From an uncultured Chloroflexales bacterium (lineage in GTDB: Bacteria > Chloroflexota > Chloroflexia > Chloroflexales > Chloroflexaceae), in assembly GCA_937925925.1 (NCBI GenBank), contig CALANA010000208.1, positions 1-52,419 on the forward strand: DNA of 52,419 nucleotides, in the 5' to 3' direction. The notes beneath the pieces were generated by a model, which was given only the letters and a program-made list of their open reading frames with translations, was not told the origin of the DNA and ran no database searches. A program made the translations under genes and the position numbers. Positions 1-9,016 of the stretch are shown in pieces. Each line of letters begins with the position of its first letter. The stretch's first letter is position 1.

Positions 1-192
1 GCCATGCGCGTCGCGCAGGAGGCCATGCGCGTCGGCTATGCCTCCGCTCAGGATGACAGACAACGAGGGAGGTGTTGAGGCCCTCTTGCACTAGCAGATC
101 AACGCGATCGCCGACCAGGCGGGTGAGGGTGGCGGTACCAAATCCTGCTGAATTCGTGTTATGTACCACATGGTACCTGGCAACAACGTCCG
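1..192. other. Window-edge intergenic DNA with short repeats
   Basis: No gene is supported here. A 13-bp word (GCCATGCGCGTCG) occurs twice with a 21-bp period at 1-13 and 22-34. It is followed at 42-60 by CTCCGCTCAGGATGACAG, which resembles a short intergenic repeat (...CGCTCAGGATGACA) that I know from many bacterial genomes and that recurs in this window near 3690-3715 and 3808-3842. An open minus-strand frame at about 61-205 has no start or ribosome binding site. Confidence 0.4.
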
Positions 193-2295
193 CTAGAACG
201 GTGGCCCACCCAATGCAGCGGCGCATTCGCCGGCCGGTGCGACAGTGGGATTGTTCAAGAAGGCCTGGATCATGCCATACGGACAGGCTCCCCGCGTCAC
301 CACTGCATGCCCGGTACCTGCGAACTTGTAGTGAAACCCGGTGCGCAATGTCTGCGCTGCCAGGTGTCCCCACTCGGGTGGTGTAATCGGATCATACTCA
401 CCCGTTAGCAGCAGTGTCGGAATATCGCTCTGCACCGGCTCATTTTCAATCGGGTCGGGCGGATATACCCCCCAGGCACTACACAGGGTAAAGATCGATG
501 GCGTATTCTCAAGAATGCCGCTGAAAAACGTGCTTAACCGTGGAAAAGCGGCGACCGTGCTGTATACCTCGTCCGGCGTGGCAAACGCGATTTCCTCGCT
601 GCACTGCACCGAGAAATACATGGCGTGGCTGAAGCCGCCCTGTCGCCCTAAGCGCCGTGCCTCCAGTTGCGTTAACAGGGCATAGTTGCCCTGATACGTG
701 TCATAGATCAGCGTTGGCAGTTGCGGGATAACATCGGTGTTGTAGAGCATACCGAACAGCAGGCTGATCAAGCGGCTGCCATCAAATACGGCCGGCATAT
801 TGCCGCCTGTGCGAGGGTTGCGTATAGACACCGTCACCGGATTGGCGTTCAATTGCTCGACCGTCGCATAAAATACGTCTTCCAGGTTGGGGTAGCGAGC
901 GTTACAACCAGCATTACGGGCACAACCGTTGAACAGCGTGGTAAAGGCACGGTTGGCGTTGGCGGGCATATCGGTGTACAGGTTGACTTGCAACGGGTAG
1001 ACCGAGTCGAGTACCACGCTACGGATGCCAGTCGGATAATCGCGCATGGCCGTCAATGCTAGCCGCGTGCCGTAGGAAATTCCAAACAGGTTCCACCGGG
1101 TATAGCCCAGCGCCACCCGCAAATCCTCCAGGTCAGCCGCGCTGGCGGCGCTGTGGTAGGCAGCCAGGTTGACGCCTTCCTGCTCCAGCCGATTGCGGCA
1201 GCGGAGCAGCGACTCCGTCTCGATCTGCACCTTCTCGGCGCGGCTCACCTGACGCTGGAGCATATCGTCGTTGGCCTGAAACACTTCGGGGCAGGTCAGC
1301 GCCGGGCGCGACAGGCCGGTGCCACGCTGATCGAGTACAATGAAATCGCGGTTTGCCAGGAAGCGCGACCAGCCTCGGGCCAGGCCAATGGTGCCCATGA
1401 GTGCCGCACTACCTGGGCCACCTGACAGGTAGACGACTGGATCAGGCGCAGGATTGGCGCTGCCGGTACGCACAATCGCCACTGCCAGTTGCACTGTTGA
1501 CCCGGTGGGATGCCCCCGTTCTTCGGGGACGGTCAGATAGCCGCACTCGACACGCATATCGCCCGGCACACCGAACGGACAGGCATTCGGCTCGAACCGC
1601 ACGGTGGAGATCGGTACTGACGCTGTATCTCGTCCACGCAACTCATTTCCCAGCAACCCCAGCAGCACGTTGTAGGGCGGCGTGTTGGCCGGATGTAGCT
1701 CAAATCGGGCGCGTTCAAACCACTGCACGGTGTAGGTCTGCCCGTTACTCAGTGTCTCGGTCTGTGCGTCAGTCAACGGTAACCCGAACAGCGCCAGGTT
1801 TTCGGGAATGCTTTTGCCGGCCCGTCGATCGAGCTCCAGGCCATTGGCACGCCAGGCGGTTAGCATGTCGCCACAGATATTCTGACCAGTCTCGGCAAAG
1901 AAGAGGCACCCGTCGCGTGGTTCATTGCGGGGCGCAGCGAACCAGTCGCGGCCCGTCTGCCGCAAGCGCTCAGTGCCCAGGTGTCCGAGCAGCACGTCAA
2001 ATGGGGCCGGATTTTCGGGGTGCAGTTCCAGTCGGGCGCGCTCGAACCACTGCACCTGGCGGGTCTGGCTCTCAACTTGTTCGGCTTGCTGGGGGGTAAT
2101 AGGCAGGCCAAAAACGTCAATCCCGCCATTCTGTTCCCAGAATTCGCGGATGCGTCCGGCCATACAGTACCCGGTCTGGTCAAAACAGCGCTGCCCCGGT
2201 TGCGCCTGTACCTGACCGGACGGCCAGCCAGCCAGGAATAACGCACTGATCATACTCAACAGGCTGATAGATCGCATTCTGCGCAAAAGCATCAT
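193..2295 (-). CDS. Secreted alpha/beta hydrolase, TAP (tripeptidyl aminopeptidase-like) family, with two N-terminal modules
   Basis: Probable extracellular serine peptidase or esterase of the alpha/beta-hydrolase fold (about 700 aa). A basic then hydrophobic N-terminus ending near GQVQA is a signal peptide. Residues about 35-215 hold two copies of a roughly 90-residue module whose signature is VQWFERAR.ELHP.N...VLLG.LG, also seen in the exported protein at 5069. The hydrolase domain follows: nucleophile Ser in GISYG near residue 406, Asp in GEYDPITPP near 633 and His in GTGHAV near 661, with the TAP-like C-terminal segment typical of this family. I chose the start because AAGGA lies just before ATGATG; the second ATG at 2292 is equally possible, and an ATG at 2310 lies upstream of that site. 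The gene follows the DUF6544-like gene by about 24 bp, so the two are probably cotranscribed. The substrate cannot be inferred. Confidence 0.85.
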   Translation of the reverse strand: MMLLRRMRSISLLSMISALFLAGWPSGQVQAQPGQRCFDQTGYCMAGRIREFWEQNGGIDVFGLPITPQQAEQVESQTRQVQWFERARLELHPENPAPFDVLLGHLGTERLRQTGRDWFAAPRNEPRDGCLFFAETGQNICGDMLTAWRANGLELDRRAGKSIPENLALFGLPLTDAQTETLSNGQTYTVQWFERARFELHPANTPPYNVLLGLLGNELRGRDTASVPISTVRFEPNACPFGVPGDMRVECGYLTVPEERGHPTGSTVQLAVAIVRTGSANPAPDPVVYLSGGPGSAALMGTIGLARGWSRFLANRDFIVLDQRGTGLSRPALTCPEVFQANDDMLQRQVSRAEKVQIETESLLRCRNRLEQEGVNLAAYHSAASAADLEDLRVALGYTRWNLFGISYGTRLALTAMRDYPTGIRSVVLDSVYPLQVNLYTDMPANANRAFTTLFNGCARNAGCNARYPNLEDVFYATVEQLNANPVTVSIRNPRTGGNMPAVFDGSRLISLLFGMLYNTDVIPQLPTLIYDTYQGNYALLTQLEARRLGRQGGFSHAMYFSVQCSEEIAFATPDEVYSTVAAFPRLSTFFSGILENTPSIFTLCSAWGVYPPDPIENEPVQSDIPTLLLTGEYDPITPPEWGHLAAQTLRTGFHYKFAGTGHAVVTRGACPYGMIQAFLNNPTVAPAGECAAALGGPPF

Positions 2296-2319
2296 GGCTT
2301 CCTTTCGCATAGATAACAG

Positions 2320-3180
2320 TTATCGGAAGAGCGCGGAGGTGAGCGTCGTCCGAAAAAACATTCCCTCCGACTGATAGCGCTGACTGCCATACCACCAGCC
2401 AGCGTGAATCTGGGCCGGAATGGTATAGCCACCGAAGGTACGTTCGGCCTCAACGCCAATCCCAAACGGAATGAATTCGTGCAAGGTGTCATGCCAGCGT
2501 GGAAATATCGCCTCGCGCACACGGCCTTCGGCATCAATGGTAAAGCGAAGCGGCAACGGTTCGACCTGGGGCATTCTGTTGTTCATCATAGGGAGAGAGA
2601 GCGTAACTTGCAACCGCTCATGGTCAAGCACCTGCCACGCGACGCTCCGCTGCGACAAAAGGCAGGCGGGCAACCAGAGCGCCGCTTCGCCCAGGAAGCG
2701 CCCCATAGCCGAGCGCGATACATCAGGGCCAGTGGCCTGCACAACCGGCAGCAGGCTGAGGAGTGCAAAGCGGACGCGCCCTTCGCCCTGAGCATAGTAA
2801 TCGGCTCCCCGGATAAAGATGGGACTCCCGTTCATCGCTGCACTGGCACGCCACACAAAGCCGCAACCGGGCGTCAAAATCTGTCGTGCCCGAAAGGGAT
2901 GCCATGCCTGGCCGAGCTTGATCGTCCCGCGCATAGTCAACTCTACCGATGCTGCCAGCGGTGTGCCGGGCTTGAGCGCATGCAGGAAGTAGCGTTGCAC
3001 CAGTTCCGGCAACTCGGCTACCATATCGGTCGTAAATACCGTGTGCCCACCGCTGATCAGCAATGACCGCCACAGGCGTTGGACTTTACGGCTATCCCGC
3101 GCCTGCCTCAGTCCCAGCATACCCGGCGCAGTCAGCAGCAGGCCTGCTATGCCCAGCCTGGTGATCGTGCGTCTGTGCAT
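2320..3180 (-). CDS. DUF6544-like protein with N-terminal signal/anchor
   Basis: 286-residue protein resembling DUF6544 family proteins, whose function is unknown to me. Visible features are a Met-His-Arg-Arg start followed by a hydrophobic segment (signal peptide or anchor), a PELVQRYFLHAL motif near residue 60, the F.ARQ...GF.WRA block, and a C-terminal W..G...Y segment. The start at 3180 is preferred over the upstream in-frame ATG at 3255 because AGGAG sits 9 nt upstream and the longer version adds 25 polar residues before the signal. It is the first gene of a probable two-gene unit with the secreted hydrolase. Confidence in the coding call is high, in the family assignment moderate. Confidence 0.7.
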   Translation of the reverse strand: MHRRTITRLGIAGLLLTAPGMLGLRQARDSRKVQRLWRSLLISGGHTVFTTDMVAELPELVQRYFLHALKPGTPLAASVELTMRGTIKLGQAWHPFRARQILTPGCGFVWRASAAMNGSPIFIRGADYYAQGEGRVRFALLSLLPVVQATGPDVSRSAMGRFLGEAALWLPACLLSQRSVAWQVLDHERLQVTLSLPMMNNRMPQVEPLPLRFTIDAEGRVREAIFPRWHDTLHEFIPFGIGVEAERTFGGYTIPAQIHAGWWYGSQRYQSEGMFFRTTLTSALFR

Positions 3181-3203
3181 GTCATGGCTCTCCTGGTTAT
3201 GTT

Positions 3204-3333
3204 TCCAAACCCTTGACAAAAGGTTTGGAGGATGCTGGCGGGCCAACGGTGTCAACCGGTGCCCGGGGAGGTGACTGTCACCCCCCCGCAGATTCAGGTT
3301 CCAAACCCTTCAGCGTTGCGGGGGGTGACAGTC
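3204..3333. repeat. Pair of inverted repeats upstream of the DUF6544-like gene
   Basis: Two palindromes lie in the upstream region of the minus-strand gene. The word CCAAACCC/GGTTTGG forms a short hairpin at about 3204-3228, and CCAAACCCTT recurs at 3301. A longer inverted pair, GACTGTCACCCCCCC-GCA at 3273-3290 and TGCGGGGGGTGACAGTC at 3317-3333, is perfect except for one extra C in the left arm. It could be an operator or a repeat remnant; no adjacent promoter is convincing. Confidence 0.5.
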
Positions 3334-3836
3334 ATCTAGTTCTTGTCATCATACCACATCTTGCATAGGGTGGTAGGCATCAAGCAACCTTCCGCCTTCA
3401 ATGGTTTGAAGTGGGTGACAGATGATCAGTCCCCGGGCATAGAGCTTCCTGCCCTCTATGCCCGCCCTTATGTCCTATGTTCTCTCCCCTGATGGAGATT
3501 CCGTTCTCCCCTATGTAAACGGTGAACGATGGGCGATATGGGATAGTAGATACGTCTTCACGCCGTGTCAGGGGTTGGCAGGCAGCTGGGCGCAGCAGCG
3601 GGAGGATACGGGATGGCAGCCAGTATCCATTTGCCGCTGCTGCGCCCCGTCATGCCTCCACTGATTTTGCAGTGCCATTGCCGCGAGATGCTTCGCTTCC
3701 TGCGTCAGCATGACATCGAGGGGTATTGGGGCATCGCTTCCTGGCAGTGCCCCTGCAGCGTCCCCCCATGTCATGGTGAGCGTAGCCACAATGCCGTTGC
3801 AGTGAGATCCTTCCCTCGCTGGCGCTCGGTCAGGAT
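3334..3836. other. Intergenic stretch with dispersed-repeat remnants, no gene
   Basis: No convincing coding frame. The stretch holds two degenerate copies of a GAGATSCTTC...GTCAGSATGACA type repeat at about 3687-3715 and 3808-3842; translated in reverse the latter reads CHPDRAPAREGS, close to the CHPERSEGS spurious peptide that this sort of repeat often produces. At about 3757-3775 the word CCCCCCATGTCATGG is the reverse complement of part of the 37-bp tandem repeat that follows. Confidence 0.4.
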
Positions 3837-3947
3837 GACATGGGGGGAGCGCTGCGACGCCATGCCCCGCCATGACATGGGGGGAGCGCTGCGACGTCAT
3901 GCCCCGCCATGACATGGGGGGAGCGCTGCGACGCCATGCCCGCGTCC
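3837..3947. repeat. 37-bp tandem repeat, three copies
   Basis: The unit begins GACATGGGGGGAGCGCTGCG and has starts at 3837, 3874 and 3911, an exact 37-bp period with near-identical copies (one C/T difference in the second unit). There are no unique spacers, so this is not a CRISPR array. An inverted partial copy lies about 80 bp upstream. Short tracts rich in CTCGCATC follow to 4002. Confidence 0.8.
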
Positions 3948-4002
3948 CCGTCTCCCCGCATCCTCGCCTCTCGCCTCCCCACATCCTCGCATCCTCGCAT
4001 CC

Positions 4003-4476
4003 TCATCCCACCTTCGGCAGGCCGCCCGTCACGCGCAGCACCCAGCGCATGCAAGCGTGGGCCATATCGACCGGCTGGCAAAACATCATTGGGCAGGCAC
4101 CGTCAATCACCTGCATATTGTGCCGACGACACAGCGCCACTGCCTCCTCTGACACGCTGCCCGGCCCGAACGAGCGGTGCATCCAGATGCGCGAAATGCC
4201 CAGATCAACGCACTCCTGCGCGATCGTAAGTGTCACCTCTGGCGTAGTAGCCACTACTACCCCCGCCACTCCGCCCGGAATGGCGATCAGGTTAGGATAG
4301 CACGTATCACCCTCGATCTCTGTTGCATGAGGATTGAGCGCAAACACCTGATACCCGGAGTCGCGCAACTTGCGATAGATCAGATTAGCCGTCCCCTCGC
4401 CGCTACGCGAAACACCAGCTACTGCAATTCGTTTCTGCGCCAGAAAATCCTCAACCAGTTCATTCAACGTCGCCAT
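4003..4476 (-). CDS. CoA-binding domain protein (YccU type)
   Basis: 157-residue Rossmann-fold protein of the CoA_binding_2 family, the size usual for stand-alone members. The N-terminal nucleotide-binding segment reads KRIAVAGVSRSGEG near residue 15, followed by NLIYRKLRDSGY and VFALNPHATEIEG. The C-terminal part has the family motif RIWMHRSFGPGS and ends after DGACPMMFCQP. Family members bind CoA and are thought to be regulatory or ligase-like; no specific reaction can be assigned. The start has a GAGAG-type site 5 nt upstream. The gene stands alone, divergent from the beta-propeller gene, with a palindromic repeat element between the two. Confidence 0.85.
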   Translation of the reverse strand: MATLNELVEDFLAQKRIAVAGVSRSGEGTANLIYRKLRDSGYQVFALNPHATEIEGDTCYPNLIAIPGGVAGVVVATTPEVTLTIAQECVDLGISRIWMHRSFGPGSVSEEAVALCRRHNMQVIDGACPMMFCQPVDMAHACMRWVLRVTGGLPKVG

Positions 4477-4500
4477 AACGCTCTCTCGCTTTCTCTTTCA

Positions 4501-4782
4501 TCATTGACAGGACGTACGCAGTCGCGTGAACACCACGTCCCTTCACCTTCACTCAGTACAAGCTTTTGTGCCTGCGGCAGCGTGGCAGCAACGCTTGTTT
4601 CCCTCCACCTTTTCGCCTATGGCGAAAAGGTGGAGGGAAATAGAAACAACGTACCGCTCTGCCGTAGGCAAAAAGACTATCTGACCATGGTAGTAGTTTC
4701 ATCTGAACTGATACTGGTAGCGCGGGTTGCCAATCCGCGCTACGACCTCTGACTATATCACTGCGCACGTCCTGTCCATTGA
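4501..4782. mobile_element. Nested-hairpin repeat element, copy A (about 282 bp, 22-bp terminal inverted repeats)
   Basis: The ends are inverted: TCATTGACAGGACGTACGCAGT at 4501-4522 matches the reverse complement of 4760-4782 with two or three differences. Inside is an outer stem (GTGCCTGCGGCAG / CTGCCGTAGGCA, about 4568-4675) and a perfect 20-bp inner stem at 4598-4617 / 4621-4640 with a TAT loop. There is no coding capacity. It lies between two divergent genes, so it is not a shared 3' terminator. Related copies are at 17551, 48404 and 52157. Non-autonomous MITE-like nature is inferred. Confidence 0.65.
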
Positions 4783-4881
4783 CCGCTAGATAGAGTATAG
4801 GGGACAGAAATGGCTGGCGCTGTGAACGGTGACCGGTGACCTGTCTCATCTCAGCGTCAGTTAGCATCCAGCGCCGTTTCA

Positions 4882-4910
4882 TTGCATTGTGTATCAGAAA
4901 GGCGTATACT
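4882..4910 (+). promoter_or_regulatory. Candidate sigma70-type promoter for the beta-propeller gene
   Basis: TTGCAT at 4882-4887 and TATACT at 4905-4910 are separated by 17 bp. This predicts a start of transcription near 4917 and a leader of about 150 nt before the ATG at 5069. Confidence 0.45.
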
Positions 4911-5068
4911 AGTAAGTGAAACTATTCACGAACTGCAAATAACTGTGAACTATCCCCAACCAGGAGCGCAACGCGCACAGCGTTGTCCCGTCTATCCACC
5001 ACGACCGGGATCGCGCCAGGCGCTTGCCGGAATATTATACACATTCACGTGTGGAAGGAGGCACTCTT

Positions 5069-6946
5069 ATGAGAACGCAACGAGTGCAACGTATGACGCA
5101 GGTCGTCGTAGCGCTGGCGATGCTGGCAGCGCTTATGCTGCCTTCCATGGCCACCGTGCAGGCCGCGCCCTTTGATGGGCAGCGGCAGAACTTCGCCGAC
5201 GACCGTTTTGATCGGGTCTGGACACGCACCGATGGCGAGCGGGTGCGTGGTGGGCGCAGTTGGTACTGGGGGCCTGGCCCCTGGTTCGACTACGCCGAGT
5301 TTTATCGCGAAAGCCCGAACGGGTTACGCACTGTTCAGTACTTTGATAAGGCGCGCATGGAGATCAACCAGCCTGCCGAGCGCGGTGGAGCCTGGCAGGG
5401 CGCGACCAACGGCCTGCTGGTCAAGGAACTGGTCAGCGGGCGCATGCAACTGGGCGATAATCCGTATGATGTTGATGTTCGCCAGGCTGCCGACGTACCG
5501 GTTGCGGGCAATCCGCGGCTGGACAATCCAATTGCGCCAGGCTATGTCGCCTTTGCGGGCGTTGCCACGCTGGACAACGACTACCGCGACCCGCAACGCC
5601 TGGGCGAGCGCGTCAGCGTCACTCTGGATCGCGGCGGCAACCTGGGCCTGCGCCCCGATCTGGCGCGGCCCGAAACCGAGATTGTGCAGTACAACAGCGT
5701 GACCGGGCACAACATCCCGCGTATCTTCTGGGACTTTATGAATCTGCAGGGGCGCATTCAAGATGGCGCACTGGTCGCCACCGGCCCGCTGGTGGACTGG
5801 CTGTTTGCGATGGGGTTGCCGATTAGCGATCCCTACTGGACACGCGCACGGGTGGGCGGCAGCGAACAAGATGTGCTGGTGCAACTCTTTGAACGGCGCG
5901 TGTTGACCTATACACCGGCGAACCCGGTCGGCTACCAGGTCGAGATGGGCAACGTAGGCCAGCACTACTTCCAGTGGCGCTACCCGCATCTGGGGCAACC
6001 CTGGACGGCACCTGATCCCAATCCACCAATCGTCTATGCCTCGAACCTGACCACGGGCAGCCATTGGGAACTGCACATTCACTATCAGACCGGGCCGGTG
6101 CAGGTGACACAAAACAATGCTGAGAGCGTGGCCATGTCTTACCGCCGCAGCTATGAGCCGAACCAGACCCGCATATTGATCGACTCGCGGCGCGGCAATG
6201 AGCAACACCGCCAGATTTACGAGCTTGACCCGGCAGTGCTGTATGGTGGCTCGCACCAGATCAATGCCACGGTACGCCGGCTGACCTACAGCGATGGCAC
6301 GGTGCCGCCGCCAACTGGCCCTTATCCCGGCTATCTACCACATGGCCCGGCCAACGATTATAACCCATCCTGTTCGCCGGATGGCACGAAGATTGCCTTC
6401 ATTTCAGATCGCTACTACAACCCGGAGTTGTTTATCATGCCCGCCAGTGGCAATCTCCCGATTCAGCTCACCACCAATGGCTGCGTGAACGAAAGTCCCG
6501 CCTGGTCGCCCGATGGTCGTTCGCTCTACTGGGTCAACAACTGCAGTGGACAACTTGAGATCTATGGTGCGGATCTGGTCTACCAGTATGACAGCCGCGA
6601 CTATATCGACGTACAACTGGTCAATCAGCGGCAACTGACCAGTACTACCAGCAGTGATCGCTTCCCGCGCGTTTCACCCGATGGGCGGAGCATCGTCTTT
6701 ACGTCGTACCGCGATGGCAATGGTGAAATCTATCTGATGAACATTGACGGGAGCAACCAGCGGCGCTTGACGAATCACCCGGCCGAGGACGAAGCCGCTA
6801 CCTGGTCGGCTGATGGTCGCCAACTGGCCTTTGCCAGCGACCGGGATGGGAACTACGAAATCTATGTCATGAACATTGATGGCACAGGGCTGACGCGATT
6901 GACGAACAACACTGCCCATGATCGCTGGTCGCTCTGGGCACAGTAG
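5069..6946 (+). CDS. Secreted TolB-like beta-propeller (PD40) protein with Chloroflexi-type N-terminal modules
   Basis: 625-residue exported protein. A signal peptide (basic start, then VVVALAMLAALMLP, cleavage near VQAAP) precedes two modules related to those in the hydrolase at 193-2295; the second carries VQLFERRVLTYTPANP..YQVEMGNVG. From about residue 431 to the end are four PD40/WD40-like repeats with the SPDG(R/T)...FxSxRDGNxEIYxMN signature of TolB-type propellers, which usually act in periplasmic or surface protein binding. AAGGAGG lies 9 nt before the chosen ATG; an upstream in-frame ATG at 5024 would bury the signal peptide. Its ligand is unknown. It is monocistronic, followed by palindromic repeats. 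Confidence 0.85.
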   Translation: MRTQRVQRMTQVVVALAMLAALMLPSMATVQAAPFDGQRQNFADDRFDRVWTRTDGERVRGGRSWYWGPGPWFDYAEFYRESPNGLRTVQYFDKARMEINQPAERGGAWQGATNGLLVKELVSGRMQLGDNPYDVDVRQAADVPVAGNPRLDNPIAPGYVAFAGVATLDNDYRDPQRLGERVSVTLDRGGNLGLRPDLARPETEIVQYNSVTGHNIPRIFWDFMNLQGRIQDGALVATGPLVDWLFAMGLPISDPYWTRARVGGSEQDVLVQLFERRVLTYTPANPVGYQVEMGNVGQHYFQWRYPHLGQPWTAPDPNPPIVYASNLTTGSHWELHIHYQTGPVQVTQNNAESVAMSYRRSYEPNQTRILIDSRRGNEQHRQIYELDPAVLYGGSHQINATVRRLTYSDGTVPPPTGPYPGYLPHGPANDYNPSCSPDGTKIAFISDRYYNPELFIMPASGNLPIQLTTNGCVNESPAWSPDGRSLYWVNNCSGQLEIYGADLVYQYDSRDYIDVQLVNQRQLTSTTSSDRFPRVSPDGRSIVFTSYRDGNGEIYLMNIDGSNQRRLTNHPAEDEAATWSADGRQLAFASDRDGNYEIYVMNIDGTGLTRLTNNTAHDRWSLWAQ

Positions 6947-6952
6947 GTAGGT

Positions 6953-7208
6953 AGGGGCACGGCGGTGCCGTGTTATGCGCAACGGGTTTTAAGGGCGGCA
7001 GCCTTTAAAACTCGTTGCGCAATTCTTGGGGGCCGTAGGCCCCTAAACCCCCAGCGGAGGCTTAACGTGATGCACGTAGGGCACGGCGGTGCCGTGTTCC
7101 GATCTGCGGCGATACGGCCAGGGGCCACGGCACCGCCGTGCCCCCCTATACGTGCCGCTTTGCGCTTTGCGCTCTGCGCTCCACGCTTGTGCCGCTCTGC
7201 GCTTTGCG
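6953..7208. repeat. Cluster of palindromic intergenic repeats
   Basis: Three nested structures fill the gap between two convergent genes. GGGCACGGCGGTGCCGTG occurs at about 6955 and 7079 and inverted at about 7125-7142. GCGCAACG...CGTTGCGC forms an inverted repeat at 6977-7020 enclosing TTTAAGG/CCTTTAAA. GGGGGCCGTAGGCCCC lies near 7028. From 7150 a low-complexity run of GCGCTTTGCGCTCT words extends to the enolase stop codon. This may provide bidirectional termination, but no U-tract is evident. Confidence 0.6.
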
Positions 7209-8600
<1,392 letters not shown>

Positions 8601-8651
8601 TCATTGTCAGACGAACGCCTGCAAGTATAGCATAGTTGTGTGAGAAGCGGT

Positions 8652-8896
8652 CTCATACCAAATGTGACGTTGCCCTTCCGCATCCGTTGGTTCGTCGTAC
8701 GCTTGCGCATACGACCGCGAGACGTCCCCTGGAACGAGCGGTCGCGGGACGGAGAGGCGTTGCATGCAACGCCTCTCCGCCGACATCTTCGGGAACATGG
8801 GCGGGGGCCGCAGGCCCCCGCCCCCCACCGCAACGCAGTCTCGTTGGAGGACGAATGGCAAAAACATACGGAAGGTTCATGTCGAAACGGTATAAG
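8652..8896. mobile_element. MITE-like palindromic element, copy 1
   Basis: 245-bp element with imperfect terminal inverted repeats: left end CTCATACC..ATGTGACGTTGCCC, right end the complement of CTTATACCGTTTCGACATGA. Subterminal CCCTTCCGCATCCG and its inverse CATACGGAAGG also match. Inside are a GAGGCGTTGCATGCAACGCCTC hairpin (quoted in part) and a GGGGGCCGCAGGCCCCC hairpin. It shares layout and most of its sequence with copies at 39886 and 40145. It lies 150 bp upstream of eno. Open frames on both strands through it are spurious. No transposase is present. Confidence 0.75.
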
Positions 8897-9016
8897 AAGG
8901 AGAGGGTTGGAAGACCCTTCCCGCCAGGAATCTTTTTTTGCCCGTCGCTATGCGACGAAGTGTTAGAACTTTAGAACGTGCCAGGGTGCTAAGGCAAAGA
9001 TGCGGTACGCCACATC

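Noticed and set aside
61..205. Minus-strand frame reading ...LADVVARYHVVHNTN..., faintly like a fasciclin-type fragment
   Set aside because: Too short, no start codon, runs into repeat sequence; the resemblance is a few residues only.
1401..2099. 232-codon plus-strand frame inside the hydrolase gene
   Set aside because: Arg-rich shadow of a GC-rich coding region without domain character.
3837..3947. CRISPR-like regular repeat
   Set aside because: Units are directly contiguous with no unique spacers and no cas genes; the same applies to the 26-bp repeats at 34791-34870.
4598..4640. Inner perfect hairpin of copy A as an intrinsic terminator
   Set aside because: It lies between divergent genes with no T-run, and belongs to a dispersed family also found upstream of other genes.
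5324..6256. 310-codon minus-strand frame inside the beta-propeller gene
   Set aside because: Antisense shadow of a well-supported gene with a signal peptide, domains and ribosome site.
8607..8974. Several overlapping open frames upstream of enolase on both strands
   Set aside because: They translate the MITE-like element; similar peptides appear in the copies at 39886 and 40145, as expected for a repeat.
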